DNA of 64,000 bases from Photorhabdus australis DSM 17609 (GCF_000711895.1 NZ_JONO01000006.1:62001-126000); one strand, 5' to 3'; positions 26,916 to 35,934 are shown, counted from the first letter of the stretch. Notes: a model not told the origin generated them from the letters alone. Made by a program: numbers and translations.

Positions 26916-28496
26916 ATGATAAGTTATGAAGTGAACATTATTGTGGAAAAAAATCACGAAATTAATTTAAAGAGTGTAATTAATAGATTATCTATATCAC
27001 TTGATGTTGATGAATGTCATAGCAAAAAAATAATTGAAAAGTGTTCTGAATTATTTAAATTAAAGTTACACAGTTTAATTAATGAAGAAATTAGGCAATG
27101 GTCAACCCATAGTGGAAACTTCTCATTGGATAAAATAGTTTTGGATATTGGAGAGATAATCTTTGAAGATTTTGAATATGAATTTATTTATCGATTGACA
27201 AGAAGATTAAAAAATGAAGCGAGTAAGTTTAAACCAAATAAAAAACAGCATCTTGAAAGTGACTTACCTATTCCATGGGAAATTAAACCTATGGGGCCGG
27301 TTTTATCAATGGTTCAGTGCGATCTATCTGCAACCAATACCTTATATTCAGAGCAATTTGTACTAGAGAATGTTGATCATTATTTACAGCATGGTGACTG
27401 GAAATCTATTGTCTCATGGCAACAGGTGACAGGTGTTGAAGTTAGACGCCATTGGTTAATTGAATATGTTAACCACCAGCCACAACAATGGTTGCCTGTG
27501 CTAGCTAAACATTGTTTGCAATCGGAGGGAATAGGTCGTCTGATTCAGATTAGTCAACCAGAGGTTCTGCGTTTGCTTTGCCAGTTATTTACTGAGAGCA
27601 CAACCCAAAAACTCTCTGGTTCGGTGTGGCAGGTAACCACAGATATAAAAGTGACGTCAGAGAGATTGAAGGCAGCGGCTGAATATTATCTTCAACATCA
27701 GATGACATATATCAATGCTGCACAACAAGCGAGGACGGAATTACAGGTTCAAAATGGCCTGACACCAGTAAAGAATACTGCTGAGAATGGCAGCAACTTA
27801 TTAAAACCAGCGATTGGCGAAGTTAATACGTTGATTGAGATTAATGATGCAGAACCGCCGTTTTCACAACCGCCCATGCAGCCTATACAAACGCATCATC
27901 AACCAGATCCCAGACAATTACGTTATGGCCTGATTCAGGAGGCTGGAGAACCAGGACATATACAACCTGATAGTGCTATTCCAGCCCCATCGGCGCAATC
28001 GGTTTTATCTGTCAGTAATGCTGGTTGCATGATTTTATGGCCGCTACTTCCGACATTTTTCAGTGCCCTGGGTTTATTGGATAAAAACCGATTTATCAGC
28101 CTTGAGGCGCAAAGAGAGGCCGTCTGTTTACTTGACTGGTTGATTTGGGCTGAGGATGAAATACCGGTATGGCGACTGACACTGAATAAAATCATTTGTG
28201 GTTTACCCATGAATGATAATGGGTTATGGCGAGCACCTGAACCAGAACAGCAAACCGTAATTAGCCAATGGCTGGAAAAAATCATTATGCAACTTCCAGC
28301 ATGGAAAAAAATGGGAGTAAGCGATGTACGTTATTTATTTTTGCAACGATCTGGGGAATTAAGTGGGTTAGAGAGTGGCATAAAAATCCATGTTAAACCC
28401 GAAATTTATGATGCTCTGTTAACCGATTGGCCGTGGCCAATGAATATGGCTTGTTTTAGCTGGTTAAATCAACCATTAACTATTACGTGGTTATAA
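26916..28496 (+). CDS. pvc14: PVC tape measure protein Pvc14
   Basis: The protein (526 residues from the ATG at 26916) belongs to the contractile injection system tape-measure family. The N-terminal block YEVNIIVEKNHEINLKSVI, then LHSLINEEIRQWS and LDKIVLDIGEI, is characteristic, as is the C-terminal MNMACFSWLNQPLTITWL. The frame extends to a GTG at 26883, but the ATG gives the family's usual N-terminus; neither has a strong ribosome-binding site. Residues ~290-390 are a low-complexity Pro/Gln-rich linker. It sets tube length and in PVC is also implicated in payload loading. Confidence 0.88.
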   Translation: MISYEVNIIVEKNHEINLKSVINRLSISLDVDECHSKKIIEKCSELFKLKLHSLINEEIRQWSTHSGNFSLDKIVLDIGEIIFEDFEYEFIYRLTRRLKNEASKFKPNKKQHLESDLPIPWEIKPMGPVLSMVQCDLSATNTLYSEQFVLENVDHYLQHGDWKSIVSWQQVTGVEVRRHWLIEYVNHQPQQWLPVLAKHCLQSEGIGRLIQISQPEVLRLLCQLFTESTTQKLSGSVWQVTTDIKVTSERLKAAAEYYLQHQMTYINAAQQARTELQVQNGLTPVKNTAENGSNLLKPAIGEVNTLIEINDAEPPFSQPPMQPIQTHHQPDPRQLRYGLIQEAGEPGHIQPDSAIPAPSAQSVLSVSNAGCMILWPLLPTFFSALGLLDKNRFISLEAQREAVCLLDWLIWAEDEIPVWRLTLNKIICGLPMNDNGLWRAPEPEQQTVISQWLEKIIMQLPAWKKMGVSDVRYLFLQRSGELSGLESGIKIHVKPEIYDALLTDWPWPMNMACFSWLNQPLTITWL

Positions 28497-28532
28497 CCAT
28501 TGACCACAATAACTTAGTCTGAGTAAAAAAAT

Positions 28533-30629
28533 ATGAATATAGCGCCTGTTTTTTATGATTTATTTAATCAGGATGACGACCGTAATCTGGCATTTTTATT
28601 TAGCGAACTGGAACGAATAGATCTCGCTCTTCAACACCATTTCTATCACATAGAAAATCAGCGAAGTGATCTGCTGGATGAGTTTTTGCTCACTGAAGCG
28701 GAAGTAGCAGCCAGGCTGGATAAACCACTTGGCAAACCCCATTGGATAAATGATGACTATCTGGCCATATCGCAAAAAGGCAATGTGAGCCCAATGGCAG
28801 CATCCAGATTAACGGATCTGATCGAACGTTTTGAACTGACTGATTTTGAGCGAGATGTTTTACTATTAGGCTTATTGCCCCATTTTGATAGCCGCTACTA
28901 TCGTCTGTTTTCGCTTATTCAGGGGGGGCAACAGTGTCGATTACCTTCTTTTGCTTTGGCATTGGAACTGTTTTGCCACTCAGAGCTGGAGAAACAGGCA
29001 CAGCAAGCGAGTTTTCTGCATCGGGCGCCTTTGATGAGTTGTCAGCTATTATCCATCGATACCAGCCAAAAAACGCCGGCCTGGCTCCAGACTCCTTTTA
29101 TTACTGACAGCGGGGTATATCACTTTTTACTGGGGCATCACTACATTATGCCGGCTTTAGAACATTGTGCTGAGTGGTTAACGCCTGCAGGGATCGACTG
29201 TTATCCAGAAGGATTAAAACAAGCATTGGGTAACGTATTGTTATCTGACAACGATAATATTCGACCGATTGTCTTATTACGGGGAATTGCCGGCAGTGCC
29301 AGAGCCTATACCGTTGCTAATATGATGGCTTCAGAAGGGCGACAAACACTGCTGCTGGATATATCCAAACTTGCTGACAGCGATGAGAAAACCATTGTCC
29401 TTCAGATAAGGCATATTTTGCGGGAAACCCGCATGCATGGAGCATGTTTACTATTACGGAATTTGGGCTTATTAGCGGAGCAGAATAAACAACTACTGGA
29501 CTCCCTGTCAGAGTTATTGAATCAACCTGAATTAAGAGTTGTTTGCCTGATTGAGCCTTATTCCCCATTGATATGGCTGAAAAAGATACCGGTATTACTG
29601 ATTGAGATGCCACTTTTAACACCAGCGGAAAAAGCCAGATTATTAATTGCCAGCTTACCGGATAATTGTTCAGAGAATATTGATGCGATAACTTTAAGCC
29701 AGCGTTACACTTTTAACCCAGAAACCCTGCCATTAATTTTGCAAGAGGCCCGGCTTTATCAACAGCAGCGAGATCCGCTGGATATTTTGCAGCAATGCGA
29801 TATACGTAAAGCATTAAATTTACGTGCTCAGCAAAATTTCGGTCAATTAGCTCAGCGGATTATCCCTAAGCGTTCATTAAAGGATTTATTGGTATCTGAT
29901 GAAATTGCTCAGCAGTTACGAGAAATACTCATCGCAATTAAGTATCGGGAACAGGTTTTGGCGGGAGGGTTTAAAGATAAAATTGCCTATGGCACTGGTA
30001 TCAGCGCTCTATTTTATGGTGATTCAGGTACTGGAAAAACCATGGCAGCAGAAGTAATTGCTGAACACATTGGCGTTGACTTAATAAAAGTTGATTTATC
30101 TACTGTAGTGAATAAATACATTGGTGAAACAGAAAAAAACTTATCCCGTATTTTCGATTTAGCAGAACAGGATGCAGGGGTATTATTCTTTGATGAAGCT
30201 GATGCACTGTTTGGTAAACGCAGTGAAACGAAAGATTCCCAGGATAGACATGCCAATATTGAAGTCTCTTATTTATTACAGCGTCTGGAGAACTATCCGG
30301 GTCTGGTCATTTTATCCACCAACAATCGCGGCCATTTAGACAGCGCATTTAATCGCCGTTTTACCTTTATTACCCGCTTTACTTACCCGGATGAAAAAAT
30401 CCGTAAAAAAATGTGGCAGGAAATTTGGCCAAAAAATATAAAAATATCGGAAGATATAGATTTGAATAAATTAGCTCAACGAACAAGCGTGACTGGAGCA
30501 AATATCCGCAATATTGCTTTGTTGGCTTCATTCTTTGCTTCAGAGAATGGTAATGATGCAGTCAGCAATGAAAATATTGAAATCGCACTGAAACGTGAAT
30601 TAGCTAAAGTCGGGCGATTAACATTTTAA
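28533..30629 (+). CDS. pvc15: PVC AAA+ ATPase Pvc15
   Basis: The 698-residue protein has an AAA+ module at the C-terminal third: Walker A GDSGTGKT (496-503), Walker B VLFFDEADALFG (Asp554/Glu555), sensor-1 LSTNNRGHLDSAFNRRF with Arg finger, and a C-terminal helical lid. The N-terminal ~400 residues contain a second, degenerate ATPase-like region (LLRGIAGSARAYTVANMMA), lacking the Lys of a Walker A. In Afp and PVC this ATPase is not part of the mature particle but is needed for assembly and for loading effectors into the tube. Confidence 0.94.
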   Translation: MNIAPVFYDLFNQDDDRNLAFLFSELERIDLALQHHFYHIENQRSDLLDEFLLTEAEVAARLDKPLGKPHWINDDYLAISQKGNVSPMAASRLTDLIERFELTDFERDVLLLGLLPHFDSRYYRLFSLIQGGQQCRLPSFALALELFCHSELEKQAQQASFLHRAPLMSCQLLSIDTSQKTPAWLQTPFITDSGVYHFLLGHHYIMPALEHCAEWLTPAGIDCYPEGLKQALGNVLLSDNDNIRPIVLLRGIAGSARAYTVANMMASEGRQTLLLDISKLADSDEKTIVLQIRHILRETRMHGACLLLRNLGLLAEQNKQLLDSLSELLNQPELRVVCLIEPYSPLIWLKKIPVLLIEMPLLTPAEKARLLIASLPDNCSENIDAITLSQRYTFNPETLPLILQEARLYQQQRDPLDILQQCDIRKALNLRAQQNFGQLAQRIIPKRSLKDLLVSDEIAQQLREILIAIKYREQVLAGGFKDKIAYGTGISALFYGDSGTGKTMAAEVIAEHIGVDLIKVDLSTVVNKYIGETEKNLSRIFDLAEQDAGVLFFDEADALFGKRSETKDSQDRHANIEVSYLLQRLENYPGLVILSTNNRGHLDSAFNRRFTFITRFTYPDEKIRKKMWQEIWPKNIKISEDIDLNKLAQRTSVTGANIRNIALLASFFASENGNDAVSNENIEIALKRELAKVGRLTF

Positions 30630-30688
30630 AAGTTATAGCAATGAAAGCATTGAAATATTAAATAAACTTATTACCAAATAGTTATCAC

Positions 30689-30770
30689 TATACCCAATAG
30701 ATTTCATATTGCAGCGCGGCGGCAAGTGAAAGCAGCCAACAAAGCAGCAACTTGAAAAAAGGTATATATA
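30689..30770 (+). repeat. Dispersed palindromic repeat, internally deleted copy
   Basis: About 80 bases sharing the ends of the repeat seen at 10490 and 36587: TATACCCAATAGATTTCA at the left, GCAGCCAACAAAGCAGCAACTTGAAA and GGTATATA at the right. The central ~45 bases with the CCCCGG/CCGGGG stem are missing. It sits inside the operon between pvc15 and pvc16, so the pvc15-pvc16 mRNA would carry its hairpin. Confidence 0.75.
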
Positions 30771-30787
30771 ATTTAAGAGAGGCTCTT

Positions 30788-31669
30788 ATGTTAAACACGC
30801 AGACTATTATTGATGTCAATAAGGCAATGGATACCATGCTGCGCGCATATCTGAATCAAGATATTGCCATTCGTTTTGATCTGCCTGAATTAGATACTAT
30901 GCAACCTGATGCGATGGTCAGTGTCTTTCTTTATGACATTCATGAAGATTTGCAGCTTCGCTCGGCAGAATCGAGAGGGTTTAATGTTTCTGCCGGGAGG
31001 TTATTGCCTGGTTGGGTAAATATTAAATGTAACTATCTGATTACCTATTGGGAAGCTTCCAAGCCAGCGACTGATGCCAGCAGCCCTGATAGTCAACCCG
31101 ATAACCAGGCAATACAAGTGATGTCACAAGTATTGAATGCCTTGATTAATAATCGTCAATTAGCAGGTATTCCTGGTGCTTATACTCAGGTTGTACCGCC
31201 TAAAGAGAGTTTAAATAGCCTGGGGAATTTCTGGCAATCACTGGGGAATCGTCCACGGCTTTCTCTCAATTATTCGGTGACAGTACCTGTTAGTCTAAAC
31301 GATGGTCAGGATAGCGCGACTCCGGTTACCGAGGTTTCTTCCACTGTGGAACAAACGGCATTGCTCAGTCAGGAAGCGGTTAATCATGCTTTACGCGAAT
31401 TACTCATTACGGAATTAGGAGGAGGAGAGAATAACCGGTTGGCATTGAGTAAAGTCGAATTATCCGCAGTGAAAGAGACGATGACTCAAGACAGTCCGGC
31501 ACAGATGATTATATCGTTATCTGCTTCAGGGATTACACGACAGGAATATCTGGCAAAAATTAATGATATCTTTGATCGTTGGGTAAATAATGCGGCAGTT
31601 ATTACTACTATTGATGATTGGAGGGTTAGAATTGAAAGGATAGAGAGAAATGATCTTGTGGGAATCTGA
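30788..31669 (+). CDS. pvc16: PVC cap/terminator protein Pvc16 (DUF4255)
   Basis: A 293-residue protein of the Afp16/DUF4255 family. Typical features are the N-terminal IIDVNKAMDTMLRAYL, then MVSVFLYDIHEDLQLRSAESRG, and the long SLNYSVTVPVSL strand region. The open frame extends to 30752 inside the repeat, but the ATG at 30788 with AGAGAGG upstream is the likely start. Afp16 forms the cap that stops tube elongation, with the sheath attached. It is the last structural gene of the cassette. Confidence 0.93.
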   Translation: MLNTQTIIDVNKAMDTMLRAYLNQDIAIRFDLPELDTMQPDAMVSVFLYDIHEDLQLRSAESRGFNVSAGRLLPGWVNIKCNYLITYWEASKPATDASSPDSQPDNQAIQVMSQVLNALINNRQLAGIPGAYTQVVPPKESLNSLGNFWQSLGNRPRLSLNYSVTVPVSLNDGQDSATPVTEVSSTVEQTALLSQEAVNHALRELLITELGGGENNRLALSKVELSAVKETMTQDSPAQMIISLSASGITRQEYLAKINDIFDRWVNNAAVITTIDDWRVRIERIERNDLVGI

Positions 31670-31691
31670 ATTTTCTTAATTAAATAAATGA

Positions 31692-31901
31692 GTTAATGTT
31701 AATTTAATAGAACATATAATCAATAATTTCAATGAAAATGTTGAGAAATCAAAAAATAATACACATAAGATTTTAGCTTATAATCAAATTTTTAAAGGAG
31801 ATGATGATTACGATCTGAATGGAAATAAGGATGATTAGTCACCATATAAAGGGAATCCTGGTCATTTTTCAGGAAATCCGAAAAAATCTTATGGTCTTTA
31901 A
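31692..31901 (+). pseudogene. Decayed coding remnant A in the PVC payload zone
   Basis: One frame reads 48 sense codons of protein-like sequence (NVEKSKNNTHKILAYNQIF) with no start codon, a TAG at 31836, then 20 more sense codons in the same frame (GNPGHFSGNPKKSYGL) ending TAA at 31899. The sequence on both sides of the TAG is biased as in real proteins, and a terminator hairpin stands 17 bases after the second stop, where a gene end is expected. I do not recognise the family. It is probably the tail of a lost effector or immunity-type gene. Confidence 0.5.
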
Positions 31902-31917
31902 AATAAATGGTTAACTG

Positions 31918-31963
31918 GGACAATGCCAAAATTAATCTTTAGAGGGGTATTGTCCATTTTACC
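31918..31963 (+). terminator. Rho-independent-like terminator
   Basis: GGACAATGCC (31918-31927) pairs with GGTATTGTCC (31946-31955), a 10-bp stem with one G-U pair, followed by ATTTTACC. It lies after coding remnant A and would end transcription coming from pvc16. Confidence 0.6.
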
Positions 31964-32384
31964 TGTTATTCACCATCATTTATATCAAGAGATGATGTAA
32001 AGAAAATGTAAAGAAAGGTTAACTTTATTATCAAATGGATGAGCTAAAAATATAGAATGTTACTTATAGAAGATGATCGAAAAATTGATAATGAATCTAG
32101 TTCCTGTATTTGGTGTTTTTTTAATCTGGATATATTCTGAGTGTATATTTTTAGTGTGATGGTGCTTAATGTAAATGAAACTTATGAATGATAATTTATA
32201 TTCATTAATAATGAATGAATATTTGACCATTATTTTATTAGATTTTTTAATTTATCGATTATTTATGCATGGCGATAATTCATGTAATCAATCGTTGACA
32301 AATAATTATACCTATATATGATTGTTATGCGGGTAATAATGATGTGCTGATAAATTTCTTTATGAATAATGTGTTAAAAAATAA

Positions 32385-32823
32385 AAACACAAGCTGGACT
32401 TAACTAATCAATATAATTATTCAGAATAACGGCCAATTGAAAATAGACCAGGAAATAAAAAGATATTATTTGGAATAGGTCCATCTTTAGATGCTTTCTC
32501 GCTGTCATTTTGCTAAGAAAACCATAAAAGTAACCAAATAAATAAAGGAATGGATAAAACAGTTAATTTTTCAGGGTTGAAGTCCAGAACAAGTAGTTGA
32601 TTTCCTTAAAAGGTATAAAGGATATCTTTGCATTATGAGACCATTTACAGATTGATTTATAGACGAAGGTGATTTATGGCGACATCTCAGAATTCCAGTA
32701 AACGGTATAGTTGTTATAAAAGAGAGGAAGAAAAAAGTCAGTATTAATGAATATCTGTAAGTTGTTGATAGAAAATAATATATTGTAGACTGGAAAGGAG
32801 ATACGATAATCGGAAAAAAATAA
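32385..32823 (+). pseudogene. Decayed coding remnant B, unknown family
   Basis: Continuous protein-like translation is broken by several stops and one frameshift. Frame at 32385: DLTNQYNYSE, stop, ENRPGNKKILFGIGPSLDAF. It then shifts near 32495 into RCHFAKKTIKVTK and continues in one frame past stops at 32653, 32758, 32776 and 32821 (VVDFLKRYKGYLCIMRPF; FIDEGDLWRHLRIPVNGIVV; VVDRK; YIVDWKGDTIIGKK). The preserved amino-acid character on both sides of each stop means a former gene of perhaps 150 residues, inactivated fairly recently. It resembles no effector I can name. Confidence 0.6.
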
Positions 32824-32962
32824 GAGGAGCGAGTTATTAATATTGGCTGAATGCAAAATGCTATATACGATAAATTATTAAACTGAACAGAAGACACAGA
32901 CATCAGAAGTTGCGTAAACCACAGTGAAGGCTTTATGCCTGTTTAAACAAGAGGTTAAAACA

Positions 32963-33226
32963 ATGGCGTTTGACAACAGTTTAGAGTTCGTAAATGATGA
33001 AATTATCAGAGAAAGATTAGATACGAAAATTAACTTTTCTAATCCTTATACTTCCTGGAAAAGAGAGATAAATGAATTAATTAAACGATATTCTCTAAGA
33101 GGGCCAGAGTTTAATAAAGTCTCTAACCGTAAGATAAATTTTTTTGCGAATGGAATAAAAAATCGCAATGGCGAACAGCCTAATGAATTATTTAAAGGAA
33201 TAAGAATTTATTTACTCGCAACATAA
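32963..33226 (+). CDS. Small hypothetical protein in the payload zone
   Basis: An 87-residue frame starting at the ATG at 32963, with GAGG 8 bases upstream. It is rich in Asn, Lys and Arg (REINELIKRYSLRGPEFNK) and has no signal peptide or membrane segment. The frame is open upstream to 32924, but the ribosome-binding sequence favours this start. It may be an intact short gene, or another remnant of the decaying cluster. No function can be assigned. Confidence 0.5.
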   Translation: MAFDNSLEFVNDEIIRERLDTKINFSNPYTSWKREINELIKRYSLRGPEFNKVSNRKINFFANGIKNRNGEQPNELFKGIRIYLLAT

Positions 33227-33322
33227 TAATGTTGCACTTAATATGCTAAATTTTTCAGTAAAATTATTAACTATTTTTGCATCGCCAGTGAATAAGTCTA
33301 TTGTATTAAATAAGGAGTTCGT

Positions 33323-33619
33323 GTGTTTATTTCAAAAGAATTATCAAACTTCATTGCTGTAGCTAAGAATAAATCAATAAATAAAGCAACAGCGGAACTT
33401 TTTATCACTCAATCACCAATTTGCCGGAGTTTAAAAAAACTGGAATTTTCATTAGGTGTAAAACTCTTTGTGAGGAAAAGCCAGGGATTGATTTTAACAG
33501 AAGAAGGGGAATGTTTATATAATAAAGTTTTGTCAATTTGTGAACGACTTAAAGAAATAGAAGGGGACTATAAGAATGACAAATCAACATACCATGATCT
33601 ATATCAAAAAAATGTATGA
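33323..33619 (+). CDS. LysR-type regulator, DNA-binding domain only (truncated)
   Basis: The 98-residue protein is the N-terminal winged helix-turn-helix of a LysR-type regulator: FIAVAKNKSINKATAELFITQSPICRSLKKLEFSLGVKLF, then LTEEGECLYNK and the start of the linker helix. A GTG start with AAGGAG 6 bases ahead is good. Normal family members have about 300 residues, so the effector-binding domain is lost; a possible piece of it remains at 33650-33766. A lone DNA-binding domain could still compete for operators. It lies between the structural genes and the payload gene. Confidence 0.75.
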   Translation: MFISKELSNFIAVAKNKSINKATAELFITQSPICRSLKKLEFSLGVKLFVRKSQGLILTEEGECLYNKVLSICERLKEIEGDYKNDKSTYHDLYQKNV

Positions 33620-33649
33620 TGCTCTAATATAATAAGCAGTTCTGGATAA

Positions 33650-33766
33650 CTAAAGTCATCTATTACCTGCATTTGTATACTTAGTGAAAGTTTTGTCTTC
33701 TGGATAAGTTTTCATAATGGTGATGCTCCTTATTTTCCATCTGGCATTGCTTATTCAGAAGAATGA
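33650..33766 (+). pseudogene. Possible C-terminal remnant of the LysR-type regulator
   Basis: A 38-codon frame without start codon (ITCICILSESFVFWISFHNG then DAPYFPSGIAYSEE) ends TGA at 33764, 30 bases after the truncated regulator. It has the hydrophobic-rich character and spacing of the end of a LysR effector-binding domain. If so, ~160 central codons were deleted. The rest of the gap to 34000 shows nothing but the AT-rich region before the effector gene. Confidence 0.35.
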
Positions 33767-34000
33767 TTAATATGATTGAAATAACTCAGTCCGTTTTGTG
33801 GTTTACGATTTCGGTGGAGCGCAAAATAGGCTGGGTTTTCTTCAGGTGAGCTATTGTTTTGAAATATACAGTTATGTAATTTTTATATTCTGTTTTGTTT
33901 TAACGATATTGTTTAAATATTTATATTCATGACATTGGGTTATTATAATAGATAATTTCAGGTAAACGTAATTAATTCAACCATCACGGAGAGTTTATCA

Positions 34001-35086
34001 ATGTTAAAATATGCTAATCCTCAGGCAGTACCTACACAACGTACTAAAAATACTGCGAAGAAACCGTCATCATCAAGTTCCTTTGATGGGCAGCTTGAAC
34101 TTTCAAATGGTGAGTGGTCTAAGCACTCAGAAATGGGCCTGAAAAGAGGTGGACTTATTAACAGCATAAGAAGGCGTATTGCAAGAAATGGCAATATAGG
34201 ACGATTCAATGAGCTAATTGATTCTGAGGCTAAAAAATGGCCATCGGAACCGGTTGATAAAAATATCCATATGATTTGGATTGGCACAAGAAATATATCC
34301 GAGAAAAATATTAAACTATCAATCGATACGGCCAAAAAAAATCCGGATTATAATACCAGTATTATTTACGATAGTGGTATTAGTGGACATGAAGGTGCCA
34401 GGAATTTTATGTTAGAAAAGTTTGAAGGCAGCAACGTTAACATCATCGATTTTCGTAAAAAAAGTTATTTCCCTCAATTAAAACAAGAGCCTTCATTCGT
34501 CTATTATGAACAAGCGATTGCAGAAAAGAAATATGCACAAGCGAGTGATATTTTAAGATTATTAGTCTTAAAATTTGAAGGGGGAATCTATAAAGATATT
34601 GATGATATACAGGTAAAAGGTTTTGGTTCATTAGCGTTTCCAAAAGGAATCGGAGTGATGAGAGAATATGCACCTGAGGCAGGTAAAGCGACGGCATTTC
34701 CAAATACGCCCATCGCTGTAACGAAAAATAATCCCATTATTAACAAAACATTAGATCTTGCTGTAGGTAATTATCAACGCGGCGAAAAAAATGTATTAAA
34801 ACTGGCAGGTCCGGATGTATTTACACAAGCCTTATATCAGGAAATTCCAGGTCTTAATTCTAAGGTTTTAAATGCACAGTTAGATCAATTTGAATTAGCA
34901 AAACGGCAAGCGTTAGGGCTTCCATTAGAGAAACCGAAAAGTTTTGCGGATGAGAAACTCACTTCTGTGGAAAAAGAAAAAATTAATCGACCTTATCAAT
35001 CAATGCGTGGGCTTTCAGGCCATGTTATGAATGGCGCTGATCACTCCTGGGCTGTGGATACCGAAGTACTCGGACATCAACAATAG
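34001..35086 (+). CDS. PVC payload: TcdA/TcdB-type glycosyltransferase effector
   Basis: The 361-residue protein has a glycosyltransferase domain of the DXD type (Gly_transf_sug / TcdA_TcdB catalytic): VDKNIHMIWIGT around residue 85, YAQASDILRLLVLKFEGGIY and the metal-binding DxD Asp199-Ile-Asp201 (YKDIDD), PNTPIAV, and a C-terminal ADHSWA. Relatives include large clostridial toxins and Photorhabdus PaTox, which modify Rho GTPases. The first ~50 residues (MLKYANPQAVPTQRTKNTAK and a Ser-run) are polar and separate, and resemble, from memory, the packaging leaders of other PVC payloads such as Pnf. The position just after the PVC operon fits a tube-loaded effector. The catalytic domain is homologous to the C-terminus of the TccC-like protein at 50237-53179. 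Confidence 0.9.
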   Translation: MLKYANPQAVPTQRTKNTAKKPSSSSSFDGQLELSNGEWSKHSEMGLKRGGLINSIRRRIARNGNIGRFNELIDSEAKKWPSEPVDKNIHMIWIGTRNISEKNIKLSIDTAKKNPDYNTSIIYDSGISGHEGARNFMLEKFEGSNVNIIDFRKKSYFPQLKQEPSFVYYEQAIAEKKYAQASDILRLLVLKFEGGIYKDIDDIQVKGFGSLAFPKGIGVMREYAPEAGKATAFPNTPIAVTKNNPIINKTLDLAVGNYQRGEKNVLKLAGPDVFTQALYQEIPGLNSKVLNAQLDQFELAKRQALGLPLEKPKSFADEKLTSVEKEKINRPYQSMRGLSGHVMNGADHSWAVDTEVLGHQQ

Positions 35087-35284
35087 TAATGCTTCTGGCG
35101 CCACCAATGTCATCGCATAGTCAGAAGCCAAAAGCAGTAACGCTTCCGCCGATGTTATCATCGAGCGCAAAACCATCGATATCAGCTAATTAGTTGTGAG
35201 GAAAATAAAATTGGTGGTGCATTTGAAAACTTTACAATTGATGTTGCACAAATGGTTCTGAGAAATTTCAATCTCAATGAATGA
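35082..35284 (+). pseudogene. Decayed coding remnants C, behind the effector gene
   Basis: Two adjacent stretches have protein-like translation but no start. At 35082-35189 one frame reads NNSNASGATNVIA, a TAG, then SEAKSSNASADVIIERKTID and TAA. At 35183-35284 another frame reads ENKIGGAFENFTIDVAQMVL and RNFNLNE to TGA. The Ser-Asn-Ala-Ser motif is repeated, hinting at a repeat-bearing protein. These are likely the end of a lost second payload or adhesin-like gene. The following 220 bases to the lysozyme pseudogene are AT-rich without recognisable content. Confidence 0.4.
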
Positions 35285-35504
35285 TGACAATCGTACCATG
35301 AATATTATGGTGGAAATAATAGCTTTAAATATATCATGCAAACGAAATTGTTATTTTTTCTTAATGAAATTACTTCGGTAAACGAGAGATCCTTTATTGA
35401 TCTGCATATTGTATTTTTTTATCAAATAATTTCTCATTTATTTGTTGGAATAAAGTCCTGAGACATTTCTCTATTTATAGTCAATGAATAGGTATTGTTA
35501 TTTA

Positions 35505-35934
35505 ATGAAACTGAGCGAAAAAGGGTTTGAGCTGATAAAACATTTTGAAGGTCTTCGCCTGCACGCCTATCAGTGTTCGGCGAACGTTTGGACTACTGGT
35601 TACGGACATACCGCTGATGTGCGTCCCGGCGATGTTATCAGCGCTGAAGAGGCGGATTTTTCTGCACCAGGATGTGGCTGATGCTGAACGCACGGTAAAC
35701 AATGCTGTCAGTGTTTCGATTAACCAATATCAGTTCGATGCACTGGTCTCCTTTGTTTTCAATCTGGGGGCAGGGAATTTCCGTCCCTCAACGTTACTAA
35801 AAAAATTGAACGCCGGCGATTATGCCGGCGCGGCAGGTGAATTGTTGCGTTGGGTGAATGCCGGTGGGCAAAAGCTGGTTGGACTGGAACGTCGGCGCGA
35901 AGCCGAAAAAATGTTGTTTGAAACACCGGTGTAA
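35505..35934 (+). pseudogene. Lysozyme (GH24) gene with 2-base deletion
   Basis: This is a close copy of the intact lysozyme at 37054-37485. Relative to it, two bases are missing near 35655 (GCGGAT-TTTTC here, GCAGATGCTTTTC there), shifting the frame after ~50 codons. The N-terminal part with the catalytic Glu-Cys-Thr arrangement reads in one frame (MKLSEKGFELIKHFEGLRL), the rest (QDVADAERTVNNAV to MLFETPV) in another. The gene is therefore inactive unless it is frameshifted. It is directly followed by an intact Rz/Rz1 pair. Confidence 0.88.

Noticed and set aside
35505..35934. Programmed frameshifting in the first lysozyme gene
   Set aside because: The T-run at the site is suggestive, but the intact twin shows a simple two-base loss and GH24 lysozymes are not known to use frameshifting.
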